Assembly (NCBI GenBank): GCA_022561895.1
Contig: JADFQH010000043.1
Coordinates: 1-13,807, forward strand
Direction: 5' to 3'
From: Methanobacteriota archaeon
GTDB taxonomy: Archaea > Halobacteriota > Halobacteria > Halobacteriales > Halalkalicoccaceae
Length of the DNA stretch: 13,807 nucleotides
A model generated the notes under the pieces. It saw only the letters and a program-made list of their open reading frames with translations. It did not search any database and was not told where the DNA came from. The translations under genes and the position numbers were made by a program. The first letter of the stretch is position 1. Each line of letters opens with the position of its first letter. Below, piece after piece: positions 6,883 to 13,389 of this stretch.

Positions 6883-7124
6883 GAGTCCATCTCTTCGGTG
6901 AGTTTATCGAGTCGATCGCGCGACCGCTCTTCGCTTTCTCGGATTGCCTCGCGCATTTCTGCCGCTTCCTCGTCGGAGAGAATCCCTGCCAAGTCGAGCA
7001 GCGAGCGCTCGCTGGCAATCCGTTCAATGGTATCCGAAAACGACTCCCCCGCCTGTTTTCGGCTCTTAAGGCGCTGGTAAGCCACTTCGGTGAGCCGGAC
7101 GTTCCGGTACTCCGTATCGCTCAT
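6879..7124 (-). CDS. vapB: VapB antitoxin (DUF217/UPF0330-like)
   Basis: 81 residues. The N-terminal half reads YRNVRLTEVAYQRLKSRK then GESFSDTIERI, the pattern of the archaeal VapB family with a short DNA-binding strand and helix followed by the conserved G-E-S-F-S. The C-terminal half is a charged helix (EEAAEMREAIRESEERSRD) that would bind VapC. It overlaps vapC by 4 bases. A 12-base perfect palindrome covers its start codon and may be the autoregulatory site. A TATA-like GTTAAG lies 27 bases upstream. Confidence 0.88.
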   Translation of the reverse strand: MSDTEYRNVRLTEVAYQRLKSRKQAGESFSDTIERIASERSLLDLAGILSDEEAAEMREAIRESEERSRDRLDKLTEEMDS

Positions 7125-7133
7125 GTATACATG
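7122..7133. promoter_or_regulatory. Palindrome over the vapB start codon, possible operator
   Basis: CATGTATACATG is a perfect 12-base palindrome whose first three bases are the complement of the vapB ATG. With the predicted TATA element at 7148-7156 it sits at the expected transcription start, where VapB or the VapBC complex binding would block initiation. Binding is inferred from position and symmetry only. Confidence 0.4.
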
Positions 7134-7193
7134 TGTGTGCAGACCCGTCTTAACTGTTGTGCGGACATTCGGATACTCGGAACGTGTAACTCG

Positions 7194-7208
7194 GCGGTTC
7201 GAAACCGC
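7194..7208. repeat. Short hairpin GCGGTT/AACCGC
   Basis: A 6-base perfect inverted repeat with a 3-base loop, in the divergent gap between vapB and the membrane-protein gene, ending right at the predicted TATA-like element (CTTTTC, about 7208-7213) for the latter. It could be a small operator or chance; no homologous copy is seen nearby. Confidence 0.25.
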
Positions 7209-7235
7209 TTTTCGTCCCGTCTTTCAACAGTACGT

Positions 7236-7616
7236 GTGCGACGAGACAAGCGCTTCGCCCTGCTCGCGATCGGCCTCTCCCTACTAGTGCTACTCGCGCT
7301 CGGTGCGCTCCCGCAGTATCTCGGCGGCGGCGACACCTACACGATGACCGCAACCGCGGTCGAGGAGGACCACCCTGCCGTGGATGCGAGCGAGATCGAT
7401 GCCCAACGGTATCCATACATGAGTGAGGCGCTCGAAACTGGCGAGTCCGAGCCCTATGAAGACGACCGATTCGGGATCAAGGAGTGGTTCACCCACACGC
7501 CCCACGACGAACTCGGGGCCGTTTCCCAGCTCAACGAGGCGGCCGTCGACGGCGAAGCCGCCTACGTCGAGCAGAACGGGACGCTTTATCGGGTGGAGAT
7601 CACAGACACACCATGA
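7236..7616 (+). CDS. Single-pass membrane-anchored haloarchaeal protein of unknown function
   Basis: 126 residues from the GTG at 7236. The open frame reaches back to 7131, but that stretch is Cys/Arg-rich and unlike the rest. The GTG is followed at once by RRDKRF and a hydrophobic segment (ALLAIGLSLLVLLALGALP, residues 8-26), a normal N-in anchor. A TATA-like run 26 bases upstream agrees. The outer part is acidic (TYTMTATAVEEDHPAVDASE; RFGIKEWF; NGTLYRVEITDTP) and no family is recognised. The last bases overlap the NUDIX start (ATGA), so the two are made together, and the protein may hold or assist that enzyme at the membrane; this link is inferred. Confidence 0.7.
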   Translation: MRRDKRFALLAIGLSLLVLLALGALPQYLGGGDTYTMTATAVEEDHPAVDASEIDAQRYPYMSEALETGESEPYEDDRFGIKEWFTHTPHDELGAVSQLNEAAVDGEAAYVEQNGTLYRVEITDTP

Positions 7617-8203
7617 GCGATCGCGAGGACGACGCGTGGACGGTCCTTGAATCAGTAACCGAGTACGAAACCGGCTGGTACACTGGTGGGTATGATCTCG
7701 TCGAGCAGCCCGACGGCTCGACCAAGAAGTACTACTGGGCAGAGCTCCCGCCCGCGGCAGTCGTCGTCGCGCGCGTGCCCGGCGGCACGTCATGGGTTGG
7801 CGGCGATAGCCGCCACAGATCGACGGGCGAGGAAGTGGTCTTCGTCGAGCAGTACCGCCCCGCGATCGGCCAGACCCACCTCGAACTTCCTGCTGGCATT
7901 ATCGAGGAGGGCGAATCCGCGACCGAGGCAGGTGCGCGCGAACTCCGCGAAGAGACGGGCTTTGCGCCCGACGGTATCTCCTTGCTCCAGCGGATGTGGG
8001 TCGCAACGGGCGCGATGCGCCACGAGCGGGCGATTCTCTTCGCGGAGGGGCTTACCCCCACGGAACAGGAACTCGACGACAACGAGTTTCTGACTGTGCG
8101 ATCGATTCCGATCGATGAGGCGATCACGAGTGCACGCGAGGAGCCGACCAACGACGCGACGATCGAGGGACTGTTGCTCGCGCGCGAGGAGGGGCTTCTC
8201 TGA
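7613..8203 (+). CDS. NUDIX hydrolase, ADP-ribose pyrophosphatase-like
   Basis: 196 residues from the ATG at 7613, which overlaps the stop of the membrane-protein gene. The open frame extends upstream, but those codons are a shadow of that gene. The Nudix box is complete: Gly95, Glu101, then RELREETG at 109-116, giving G-x5-E-x7-REUxEExGU with the Mg-binding glutamates. The preceding VEQYRPAIG (78-86) and ELPAGIIEEG (91-100) resemble the ADP-ribose pyrophosphatase (NudF) branch, which cleaves ADP-ribose to AMP and ribose-5-phosphate. A segment at about 52-74 (RVPGGTSWVGGDSRHRSTGE) looks like an insert between two beta-strands. Substrate is inferred. Confidence 0.87.
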   Translation: MSDREDDAWTVLESVTEYETGWYTGGYDLVEQPDGSTKKYYWAELPPAAVVVARVPGGTSWVGGDSRHRSTGEEVVFVEQYRPAIGQTHLELPAGIIEEGESATEAGARELREETGFAPDGISLLQRMWVATGAMRHERAILFAEGLTPTEQELDDNEFLTVRSIPIDEAITSAREEPTNDATIEGLLLAREEGLL

Positions 8204-8227
8204 GAGGGAGTATCGTAGAGACTCTAG

Positions 8228-8332
8228 AGCACCTGCTCGGCAAATGACCGCCGTGGATTCTATGGCCTAAACCATCCGGTTGGCGACGAGAATCCCGATG
8301 ACTACCTCCGCGCGCTTCGGGCGCTCGCCTAG
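8228..8332 (+). other. Non-coding gap holding a possible gene remnant
   Basis: The 162 bases between the NUDIX and rhodanese genes contain a 34-codon open stretch without a start codon. It reads protein-like near its end (GFYGLNHPVGDENP, then DDYLRALRALA and a stop). The composition is like a haloarchaeal protein C-terminus. It may be the leftover of a deleted gene or chance in GC-rich DNA; no upstream part is found. Confidence 0.2.
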
Positions 8333-8335
8333 AGG

Positions 8336-8343
8336 ATTTATCC
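8336..8343 (+). promoter_or_regulatory. TATA box for the rhodanese gene
   Basis: ATTTATCC is centred about 27 bases before the ATG at 8366, the leaderless spacing seen at other starts in this part of the window. Confidence 0.55.
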
Positions 8344-8365
8344 ACGGTCGGTTACTAACGAGGGT

Positions 8366-8728
8366 ATGACCGACGACGGCGACGAGATCAGTTCAGGAGA
8401 GCTATACGATCTGCTCGAAAATGGTGAGGAGGTTCGGGTTATCGATATCCGTTCGTCCGGCGAGTTCGATCGGGGGGCCATTCCCGGAAGCGAGAACATC
8501 CCGTTTCAGGAACTCCCGCAGAAAATCGAGGGGTTGGCGGACGAAGAGAACGTGGTCACCGTCTGCCCCCATGGCAAGGCGAGCCTCCAAGCTGTTCGGA
8601 TCATCGATTCCTACGAGGGGACCACCGGAACGGTTCGGAGCCTCGAAGGCGGAATCGATGCGTGGACTCGCGAGTACGAACTCGAAGCGAGCGAAGAAAC
8701 GGAAAACGAAGCGGACGCACCGTTTTAG
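8366..8728 (+). CDS. Single-domain rhodanese-like sulfurtransferase
   Basis: 120 residues, one rhodanese domain. Residues 24-45 (RVIDIRSSGEFDRGAIPGS) give the CH2A-like D-x-R...E-F-x-x-G-x-I-P-G motif. The active-site loop is VCPHGKAS at 66-73 with the persulfide-forming Cys67, and LEGGIDAW follows. It can carry a sulfane sulfur as Cys persulfide, for example to thiolation or cyanide detoxification; the acceptor is not shown by the sequence. The Asp/Glu-rich tail (EETENEADAPF) is a haloarchaeal feature. Its 3' end meets aIF1 convergently, 19 bases apart. Confidence 0.88.
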   Translation: MTDDGDEISSGELYDLLENGEEVRVIDIRSSGEFDRGAIPGSENIPFQELPQKIEGLADEENVVTVCPHGKASLQAVRIIDSYEGTTGTVRSLEGGIDAWTREYELEASEETENEADAPF

Positions 8729-8747
8729 AAACTGGAGTTCGAGGCGA

Positions 8748-9041
8748 TCAGGCGACCGAGTACCCCTTATCGCGGAGGAAGTCCTCGACGCGACCGGTGT
8801 GATTTCCTTGAAGCTCGATCGAGTCGTTCTCGACAGTGCCCCCGCAGGCGAACTTCGATTTCAGGTCCGAAGAGAGACTGTCCAAGTCGACGTCTCGGGG
8901 ATCGAGTCCTTCGATGATCGTTACCTCTTTTCCGTAACGGCGCTCGTCGATGCGGATGTTGACCTGCTGGGACTCCTTTGCAACGTCTTCACAGACGCAG
9001 AGTTCCTGGGGCAGTCCGCACGTCGAGCAGACTTCCGACAT
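8748..9041 (-). CDS. Translation initiation factor aIF1 (SUI1 family)
   Basis: 97 residues. SUI1/eIF1 domain proteins bind the small ribosomal subunit near the P site and help select the correct start codon. The core is at about 26-97: VNIRIDERRYGKEVTIIEGLD, SSDLKSKFACGGTVEND, IELQGNHTGRVEDFLRDKGY. An N-terminal zinc knuckle, Cys5-x2-Cys8 and Cys15-x-Cys17 (CSTCGLPQELCVC), is characteristic of archaeal members. The ATG at 9041 is preceded by a TATA box 29 bases upstream. Leaderless mRNAs dominate in this genome, so start selection without Shine-Dalgarno pairing is relevant to this factor. Confidence 0.93.
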   Translation of the reverse strand: MSEVCSTCGLPQELCVCEDVAKESQQVNIRIDERRYGKEVTIIEGLDPRDVDLDSLSSDLKSKFACGGTVENDSIELQGNHTGRVEDFLRDKGYSVA

Positions 9042-9065
9042 TACAGTCTGATGTACGAAATCGAC

Positions 9066-9074
9066 CTATTAAAC
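9066..9074 (-). promoter_or_regulatory. TATA box for aIF1
   Basis: GTTTAATAG on the minus strand, centred about 29 bases before the ATG at 9041, consistent with a leaderless transcript. Confidence 0.5.
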
Positions 9075-9174
9075 ACTTACTGTCGGACCGACTCCGTTGT
9101 ACGAATTCGCCAGGCAGGCCGGAGAATGCATACGGGAAGCAACGGTCGATACTCGCTGTCGAAGTGGCGACCGA

Positions 9175-9189
9175 CTGTCGGAACGACAG
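9175..9189. repeat. Short hairpin in the aIF1 / small-ORF gap
   Basis: CTGTCG and CGACAG form a 6-base stem with a GAA loop, inside the 254-base gap between aIF1 and the 69-residue ORF. The rest of that gap shows only the aIF1 TATA box and no gene I can support. Confidence 0.2.
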
Positions 9190-9295
9190 CGCCCACAGTC
9201 GACCGGATCGAAGGGGTATCCGCAAATCGGTCGACCGACCGTTCCCGTAGGGGAGAGAACAGCACACACAAGTACCCCTCGGCCGAACGACCGGT

Positions 9296-9505
9296 ATGGT
9301 TGACCCGATTCAAGACGGCTTCGATCTCACGGGCTACTTCGTTGACGTTGCACTCGGTGACCCGATCAACGTCGTGATCATGCTGTTTGGATTTCTATTC
9401 ATTGTTGTCCCATCAGTGATCTTCTTCGGGATCGCCGCGGGCGGCCTTCTCGCCCCGATCATCCCCGACAGTCTCGGTCGATCGCCGCCCCAGCAAGGGA
9501 GATAG
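9296..9505 (+). CDS. Small membrane protein, one or two hydrophobic segments
   Basis: 69 residues. A hydrophobic stretch VVIMLFGFLFIVVPSVIFFG at 26-45 runs on through IAAGGLLAPII at 46-56, so one long or two short membrane segments are likely. The start MVDPIQDGFDLTGYFVDVALGD is soluble-looking. No family recognised, although haloarchaea carry many similar orphan small membrane proteins. Its last 47 bases overlap the 3' end of mer on the opposite strand. The upstream promoter is weak (no clear TATA), so it is less certain than its neighbours. Confidence 0.55.
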   Translation: MVDPIQDGFDLTGYFVDVALGDPINVVIMLFGFLFIVVPSVIFFGIAAGGLLAPIIPDSLGRSPPQQGR

Positions 9506-10439
9506 CCGCCTCGATATCAGGGCCCAATGGCGAGCCAGCGACGAAACTATCGGTGTATTCGGTGATCGATCGAATCCGATTTTCGACCGTCTCGGGCGTG
9601 CCCGCGATACAGAACACGTCGATCATTTCTTCGGAAACGAGCGAAAACGCCTCCGAGAACGCTCCCCCAGAGATGTGGCTGCCGATCTCGCTCGCTCGCT
9701 CGGCGTCGAGATCGTGGCGATCGAGAACGGGCGGGGCGGCTCCCGCGGCGATGAACGCCACCGGTGGCCGGGCGGCCTCGCGGGCTTTCTCGCCGTCTTC
9801 TGCGACGCTGAGGCTCGCAAACGCCGCGAAATCGAACGCACCCCGTGCTCCGGGACGCTCTTTTAATCCCTCCTCGACGCGGTCGGCTGCCCACGCGAAA
9901 TCGTCCGGATGGGCGCCATTGAGCAACACACCATCGGCGTGTTTCGCGCTCATACGAATCATATGCGGGCCCTGTGCGCCGACGTAAACCGGGATCTCCC
10001 CGACCTCGTAGTTCAGCCCCGCATCGATGGCGGTAAAGGTCCCCTCGTGACTGACGCGCTCGCCAGCCCAGATCTCTCGGGCTACTTTGAACGTCTCTAA
10101 CACCCGCCTGAGTGGCCGGTCGCGCTCGTAACCGAGGTTCGAAAGCGTCGGTGCGTCCCCTGCACCGATCCCGAACACCGCCCGCCCGCCGCTCAGTTCG
10201 TCGAGCGTCGCCACCCGCGAGGCAAGCGCCACTGGATGGATCTCGTAGGGGTTCGCCACGCCCGGACCGACTCGGATCGATTCCGTCTGCCGGGCGATCT
10301 CCGAAAGCGCAGCGAAGGGATCGCGGTTGTTGTAATGACAGCTCGCAAAGGCAGTATCGAAACCCGCCGCCTCGGCAAGCGCGCCGAACTCGCCGATGCG
10401 CTCTACGGGATGTTCGGGCGTGAGCTCGATTCCGTTCAT
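9459..10439 (-). CDS. mer: LLM-class F420-dependent oxidoreductase, methylenetetrahydromethanopterin reductase-like
   Basis: 326 residues from the ATG at 10439; a longer in-frame start at 10469 adds only AKRSFGGNY and is rejected because haloarchaeal homologues begin with the M-x-G-I-E-L-T-P-E-H-P strand seen here. This is the luciferase-like TIM barrel: FASCHYNNRDPF at 31-42, a loop VGPGVANPYEIHP at 57-69, and GGRAVFGIGAGDAPTLSNLGYERD at 84-107. Mer uses reduced F420 to convert methylene- to methyl-tetrahydromethanopterin; in haloarchaea the Mer-like protein probably acts in folate-type C1 metabolism. It lies 42 bases downstream of the cofE stop on the same strand, so F420 synthesis and use are adjacent. 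Confidence 0.85.
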   Translation of the reverse strand: MNGIELTPEHPVERIGEFGALAEAAGFDTAFASCHYNNRDPFAALSEIARQTESIRVGPGVANPYEIHPVALASRVATLDELSGGRAVFGIGAGDAPTLSNLGYERDRPLRRVLETFKVAREIWAGERVSHEGTFTAIDAGLNYEVGEIPVYVGAQGPHMIRMSAKHADGVLLNGAHPDDFAWAADRVEEGLKERPGARGAFDFAAFASLSVAEDGEKAREAARPPVAFIAAGAAPPVLDRHDLDAERASEIGSHISGGAFSEAFSLVSEEMIDVFCIAGTPETVENRIRSITEYTDSFVAGSPLGPDIEAAISLAGAAIDRDCRG

Positions 10440-10470
10440 ATAGTTGCCCCCGAAACTTCGTTTCGCCATA

Positions 10471-10503
10471 GTCTCATTCGCTCACTTCGTTCGCTCATGA
10501 GAC
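10471..10503. repeat. Inverted repeat GTCTCAT/ATGAGAC at the 3' end of cofE
   Basis: Seven-base arms at 10471-10477 and 10497-10503 enclose a 19-base loop with TTCGCTCACTTCGTTCGCTC-like content, a short motif often seen in haloarchaeal intergenic DNA. It overlaps the last codons of cofE (SHERTK), so the tail of CofE here may be derived from the repeat. Confidence 0.35.
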
Positions 10504-10772
10504 CACCCCCTGAGCGCTTTTCGAACGTAATCGTCCTCGACGGCACGAAAATGCTCGTTGCTTCCCTCCATCTCGCCGAACTCGAAATGTCTGACGACCA
10601 CTGCAGGGGTTCCTCCCGCACCCTCGCCGGCGACGAGGTTCGCCGCCGCCGCGAGTTCGTCGATCACGCTCTCTACTGTTACCCCGAGCTCTCGGCCATC
10701 TCTGTCGCACTCGCCGCGCCAATCACGACTCGCGGGCATACCCGCCCAGCCGATCGCGACACCGCGTTGGCC
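10482..10772 (-). CDS. cofE: Coenzyme F420:L-glutamate ligase, C-terminal fragment only
   Basis: CofE adds glutamates to F420-0, the last step in making coenzyme F420. Only about 96 residues remain: GQRGVAIGWAGMPASRDW, RGECDRDGRELGVTVESVID, ELAAAANLVAGEGAGGTPAV, then FRAVEDDYVRKALRGW and the stop. This matches the C-terminal region of archaeal CofE, whose full length is about 250 residues. Upstream of 10,772 the frame continues (to an apparent ATG at 10,820), but that is out-of-frame oxidase DNA and not CofE. The break is abrupt and coincides with the end of homology of the neighbouring oxidase. Same strand and close to mer, so likely cofE-mer cotranscription in the original genome. Confidence 0.85.
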   Translation of the reverse strand, partial: GQRGVAIGWAGMPASRDWRGECDRDGRELGVTVESVIDELAAAANLVAGEGAGGTPAVVVRHFEFGEMEGSNEHFRAVEDDYVRKALRGWSHERTK

Positions 10773-13171
10773 GTGGCGTCGTCCAGCAGCCCCTTGGAGA
10801 TCATGGGCCGCCCGCAGCATTTTGTCTCGGACAACACTACCCTGAACCCGGCCGCCTCCAACAACGCCACCGCGGCCTTCCCGATCTCCGGATAGTTGTA
10901 GTTCATATACGTGTCGTTCAACAGAACCACAGTATCCGTAGCCACGACACTCGCTGCCGCACCTCCCCTCCCGATCTGAATCGGGATAAAGGGGGACCGA
11001 GGGGGATTTCCGCGCGCCTTAAACCATTTCGCAAACGTCTGCCGCACGAACTTGGGAGTCTTCCTCTTGGGGTGCACTCCCAGCACCATCTGCGCCATCA
11101 TCTTGCCGATGGGGTTGCCGGCCATCCAGTTTGAGAATGGGGCCGTTCGGCTGCCCCAGGCGTTTACCCGGTTGATATGGGCGAACACCCGGTTCCGCAA
11201 CGGCGTGCCGTTGGCCCGGTTGTACTGGTCCAAGAACTCGTATTTAAGTTTGGCCATGTCCACGCCCGACTCGCATTCGGACTTGCATGCTTTGCACTCC
11301 AAGCACAGGTCCATGGCCTCGTAGAGACGGCGGCTGGTCATGGCGCCTTCCGGCAGTTTGCCCGATAGCGCCGCCCGCAGCAGGTTGGCCCGGCCCCGGG
11401 TGGAATGCTCCTCGTCCCTGGTGGCGATGTAGGACGGGCACATGTTGCCGTCCAACTTCCGGCAGGCCCCCATGCCGTTGCACATCTCCACCGCGCCCGC
11501 AAAGTCGGTGTCGATGGAAAAGTCCAACTTGGACGTTATGGAGTGGGCGTTATAGTCCTGCCCGTAACGGAGGTTCTCGGTCATCGGGGGGCAATTGATG
11601 ATCTTGCCGGGATTCATGATCCCTTGAGGATCGAAGGTGTTCTTTAGCTCCTGGAAGGCCTGGTAAATCTCCGGCCCGAACATCTTCTCGGTGTAAACGC
11701 CCCGTACTATCCCGTCGCCGTGCTCGCCGCTCAGGGAACCGCCGAACTCCTTCACCAGGTCGCTTATCTCGTCGGCGATGGAGACCATGGTGGCCATGCC
11801 CTGGGAGTCTTTCAGGCTGACCAGGGGCCGGATGTGCAAACAGCCGACGCTGGCGTGGCCGTAGTACGCCGCGGTGGTGCCATGGTTGCGCACGATCTCG
11901 TCGAACCGGCGGGTGAATTCGCCCAGGTTTTCCGGGTCCACCGCCGTGTCTTCCACAAATGGGAGAGGCTTGGCGTCGCCGCGGATGCTCATCAGCAGTC
12001 CCAAACCTCCCTTGCGCACGTTCCACACGTTGGTTTGGGCGGTCCGGTCCAACAGGTTGACGCAGGCGTAACCGAGACGCCGGTGCGCCAAATCTTCTTT
12101 GAGGTTGTCCATCTTGCCGGTCAGTTCCGCCTCGGACTCGCCGTAGAACTCCACCGCCAAGATGGCGCCGGGGTCGCCCTCGATGAACGACATGCTGCTG
12201 GAATGACCCAGGGATTCCCGGGAGCGGTCCAGCAGGATCTTGTCCATGACCTCTATGGAAGAAGGGTCGTGTCTGAGGATTTCCTTGGTGGCCTCGGCCG
12301 CTTCCACGATATTGGCAAAATGGACCACGGAAAGGGCCGTCATGGTGGGGCGGGAAACCAGGTTGAGTTTGGCCTCGGTGACCACGCACAACGTGCCCTC
12401 GGAGCCAACCACCATCTTGGCCAGGTTGAAGGGAGAATCGGTCAAGAAATCGTCCAGGTTGTAGCCGCTGACCCGGCGCATGATGTTGGGATAGCGGGCC
12501 TGGATCTCCGCCAGATTATCCTGGGCGATGCGGCGGAGGTTGCGGTAGATGTCGGATTCCAAACCCGCTCCGCTGAGCTTGGCTTCCAGCTCGCCGGTCT
12601 CCAGTGGCCTAAAATGCGCCAGGTTGGCGTCGGCCAGGATAACCTGGAGCTCTTGCACGTGGTCCAGGGTCTTGCCGTAGATCACCGAATGGGCGCCGCA
12701 GGTGTTGTTGCCCACGCCGCCGCCGATGCAGGCCCGGTTGGAGGTGGTGGGGTCGGGAGCATACTGCAGGTTGTGGGGCGCCATCTCCCGGTTTAGCTGG
12801 TCCAGGACGATCCCCGGCTGGACCCTGGCCCAACCTTCGTCCCGGTTGACCTCTAAAACCTGGTTCAGGTACTTGCTGAAATCGATGACGATGGCATGGT
12901 TCACCGTTTGCCCGGCCAGGCTGGTGCCGCCGCCCCTGGGCAGCACGGGGACGTTGTTGTCACGGGCCACTTCCACCACCGCCTGCACGTCCTCGGCGGT
13001 ACGGGGTATGACCACCCCGATGGGCTGCATCTGATAGATGCTGGCGTCGGTGGAGTAGAGCACCCGGGAGAAGGCGTCGAAGCGCACCTCTCCGGTGACC
13101 CGCCGCCGAAGCTCTTGGGCCAACTCCTCGCGTTCTTTGCTCTTGATACGGGTAGCCGTCGCGGTGGACAT
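10679..13171 (-). CDS. FAD-linked oxidase / 4Fe-4S / CCG-domain fusion (GlcD-GlpC type), C-terminus lost at junction
   Basis: An FAD-dependent 2-hydroxyacid (D-lactate/glycolate-type) dehydrogenase fused to an iron-sulfur electron carrier. Positions count from an ATG at 13198; the preferred start is the ATG at 13171 (residue 10), which has GGAG 8 bases before it. FAD domain: PRGGGTSLAGQ at 87-97 and PTTSNRACIGGGVGNNTCG at 150-168. FAD-oxidase C-domain: GEHGDG at 491-496 and NPGKI at 529-533. Iron-sulfur: Cys573, Cys579, Cys587, then C-x2-C-x2-C-x3-C at 632-642. CCG domain: CCGRPMISKG at 794-803. Homology stops after DDATA (810); the last 29 codons to 10679 are out-of-frame cofE. Full-length relatives of about 950-1000 residues imply 150 or more residues lost. 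Substrate not determined. Confidence 0.88.
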   Translation of the reverse strand: MSTATATRIKSKEREELAQELRRRVTGEVRFDAFSRVLYSTDASIYQMQPIGVVIPRTAEDVQAVVEVARDNNVPVLPRGGGTSLAGQTVNHAIVIDFSKYLNQVLEVNRDEGWARVQPGIVLDQLNREMAPHNLQYAPDPTTSNRACIGGGVGNNTCGAHSVIYGKTLDHVQELQVILADANLAHFRPLETGELEAKLSGAGLESDIYRNLRRIAQDNLAEIQARYPNIMRRVSGYNLDDFLTDSPFNLAKMVVGSEGTLCVVTEAKLNLVSRPTMTALSVVHFANIVEAAEATKEILRHDPSSIEVMDKILLDRSRESLGHSSSMSFIEGDPGAILAVEFYGESEAELTGKMDNLKEDLAHRRLGYACVNLLDRTAQTNVWNVRKGGLGLLMSIRGDAKPLPFVEDTAVDPENLGEFTRRFDEIVRNHGTTAAYYGHASVGCLHIRPLVSLKDSQGMATMVSIADEISDLVKEFGGSLSGEHGDGIVRGVYTEKMFGPEIYQAFQELKNTFDPQGIMNPGKIINCPPMTENLRYGQDYNAHSITSKLDFSIDTDFAGAVEMCNGMGACRKLDGNMCPSYIATRDEEHSTRGRANLLRAALSGKLPEGAMTSRRLYEAMDLCLECKACKSECESGVDMAKLKYEFLDQYNRANGTPLRNRVFAHINRVNAWGSRTAPFSNWMAGNPIGKMMAQMVLGVHPKRKTPKFVRQTFAKWFKARGNPPRSPFIPIQIGRGGAAASVVATDTVVLLNDTYMNYNYPEIGKAAVALLEAAGFRVVLSETKCCGRPMISKGLLDDATANAVSRSAGRVCPRVVIGAASATEMAESSG
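10764..10772. other. Junction between haloarchaeal and bacterial DNA
   Basis: The base string GCGTTGGCC (plus strand) can be read as the last recognisable codons of either gene: CofE residues G-Q-R in one frame and oxidase residues A-N in another. To the left the sequence is CofE, to the right the oxidase, both in minus-strand orientation and both truncated. No terminal repeats, integrase or transposase are nearby. A short shared word at a breakpoint is typical of assembly or cloning chimeras and of microhomology-driven recombination. Confidence 0.8.
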
Positions 13172-13178
13172 GGGTGTC

Positions 13179-13183
13179 TCTCC
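13179..13183 (-). promoter_or_regulatory. Shine-Dalgarno sequence deciding the oxidase start
   Basis: On the minus strand CCGGAGAGACACCCATG places a GGAGA-type ribosome-binding site about 7-8 bases before the ATG at 13171. No comparable site precedes the in-frame ATG at 13198, which lies in GCTGA-rich repeat-like DNA. Shine-Dalgarno use contrasts with the leaderless genes left of the junction. Confidence 0.5.
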
Positions 13184-13312
13184 GGGGCTGGCAGCCATCA
13201 GCTTTCGGCGTTCAGCATTGGTGGACTGGAAGCTGCCAGGTCAGCTTATATTAAAGCAGGTGGTGCTTCAACCGGAGACGGCGGCCATGCTTTGGGTTGG
13301 TCCTACGTCCGC

Positions 13313-13341
13313 GTAGGGGCAGGTTTTAAACCTGCCCCTAC
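13313..13341. repeat. 29-bp perfect palindrome, GTAGGGGCAGGTTT arms
   Basis: Two 14-base arms, GTAGGGGCAGGTTT and its exact complement, flank a single T. Strong hairpin potential on either strand. It shares the outer GTAGGGGCA with the second palindrome 48 bases downstream, so both belong to one repeat family. Confidence 0.85.
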
Positions 13342-13389
13342 CGTTTGCTGGACCGGTGTCCTTTTGTTTTTACGCCGTTGCCGGCACGT

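Noticed and set aside
8421..9377. 318-codon open frame on the plus strand
   Set aside because: It crosses the rhodanese gene out of frame and runs antisense to aIF1. Ser/Arg-rich low-complexity translation is typical of a shadow frame in GC-rich DNA.
10236..10895. 219-codon plus-strand frame across the junction
   Set aside because: Antisense to mer, cofE and the oxidase. It exists only because of the fused DNA.
11720..12796. 358-codon open frame on the plus strand
   Set aside because: It lies fully antisense to the oxidase, whose motifs are all on the minus strand. The translated sequence is Gly/Val/Asp/Gln-rich without any recognisable domain.
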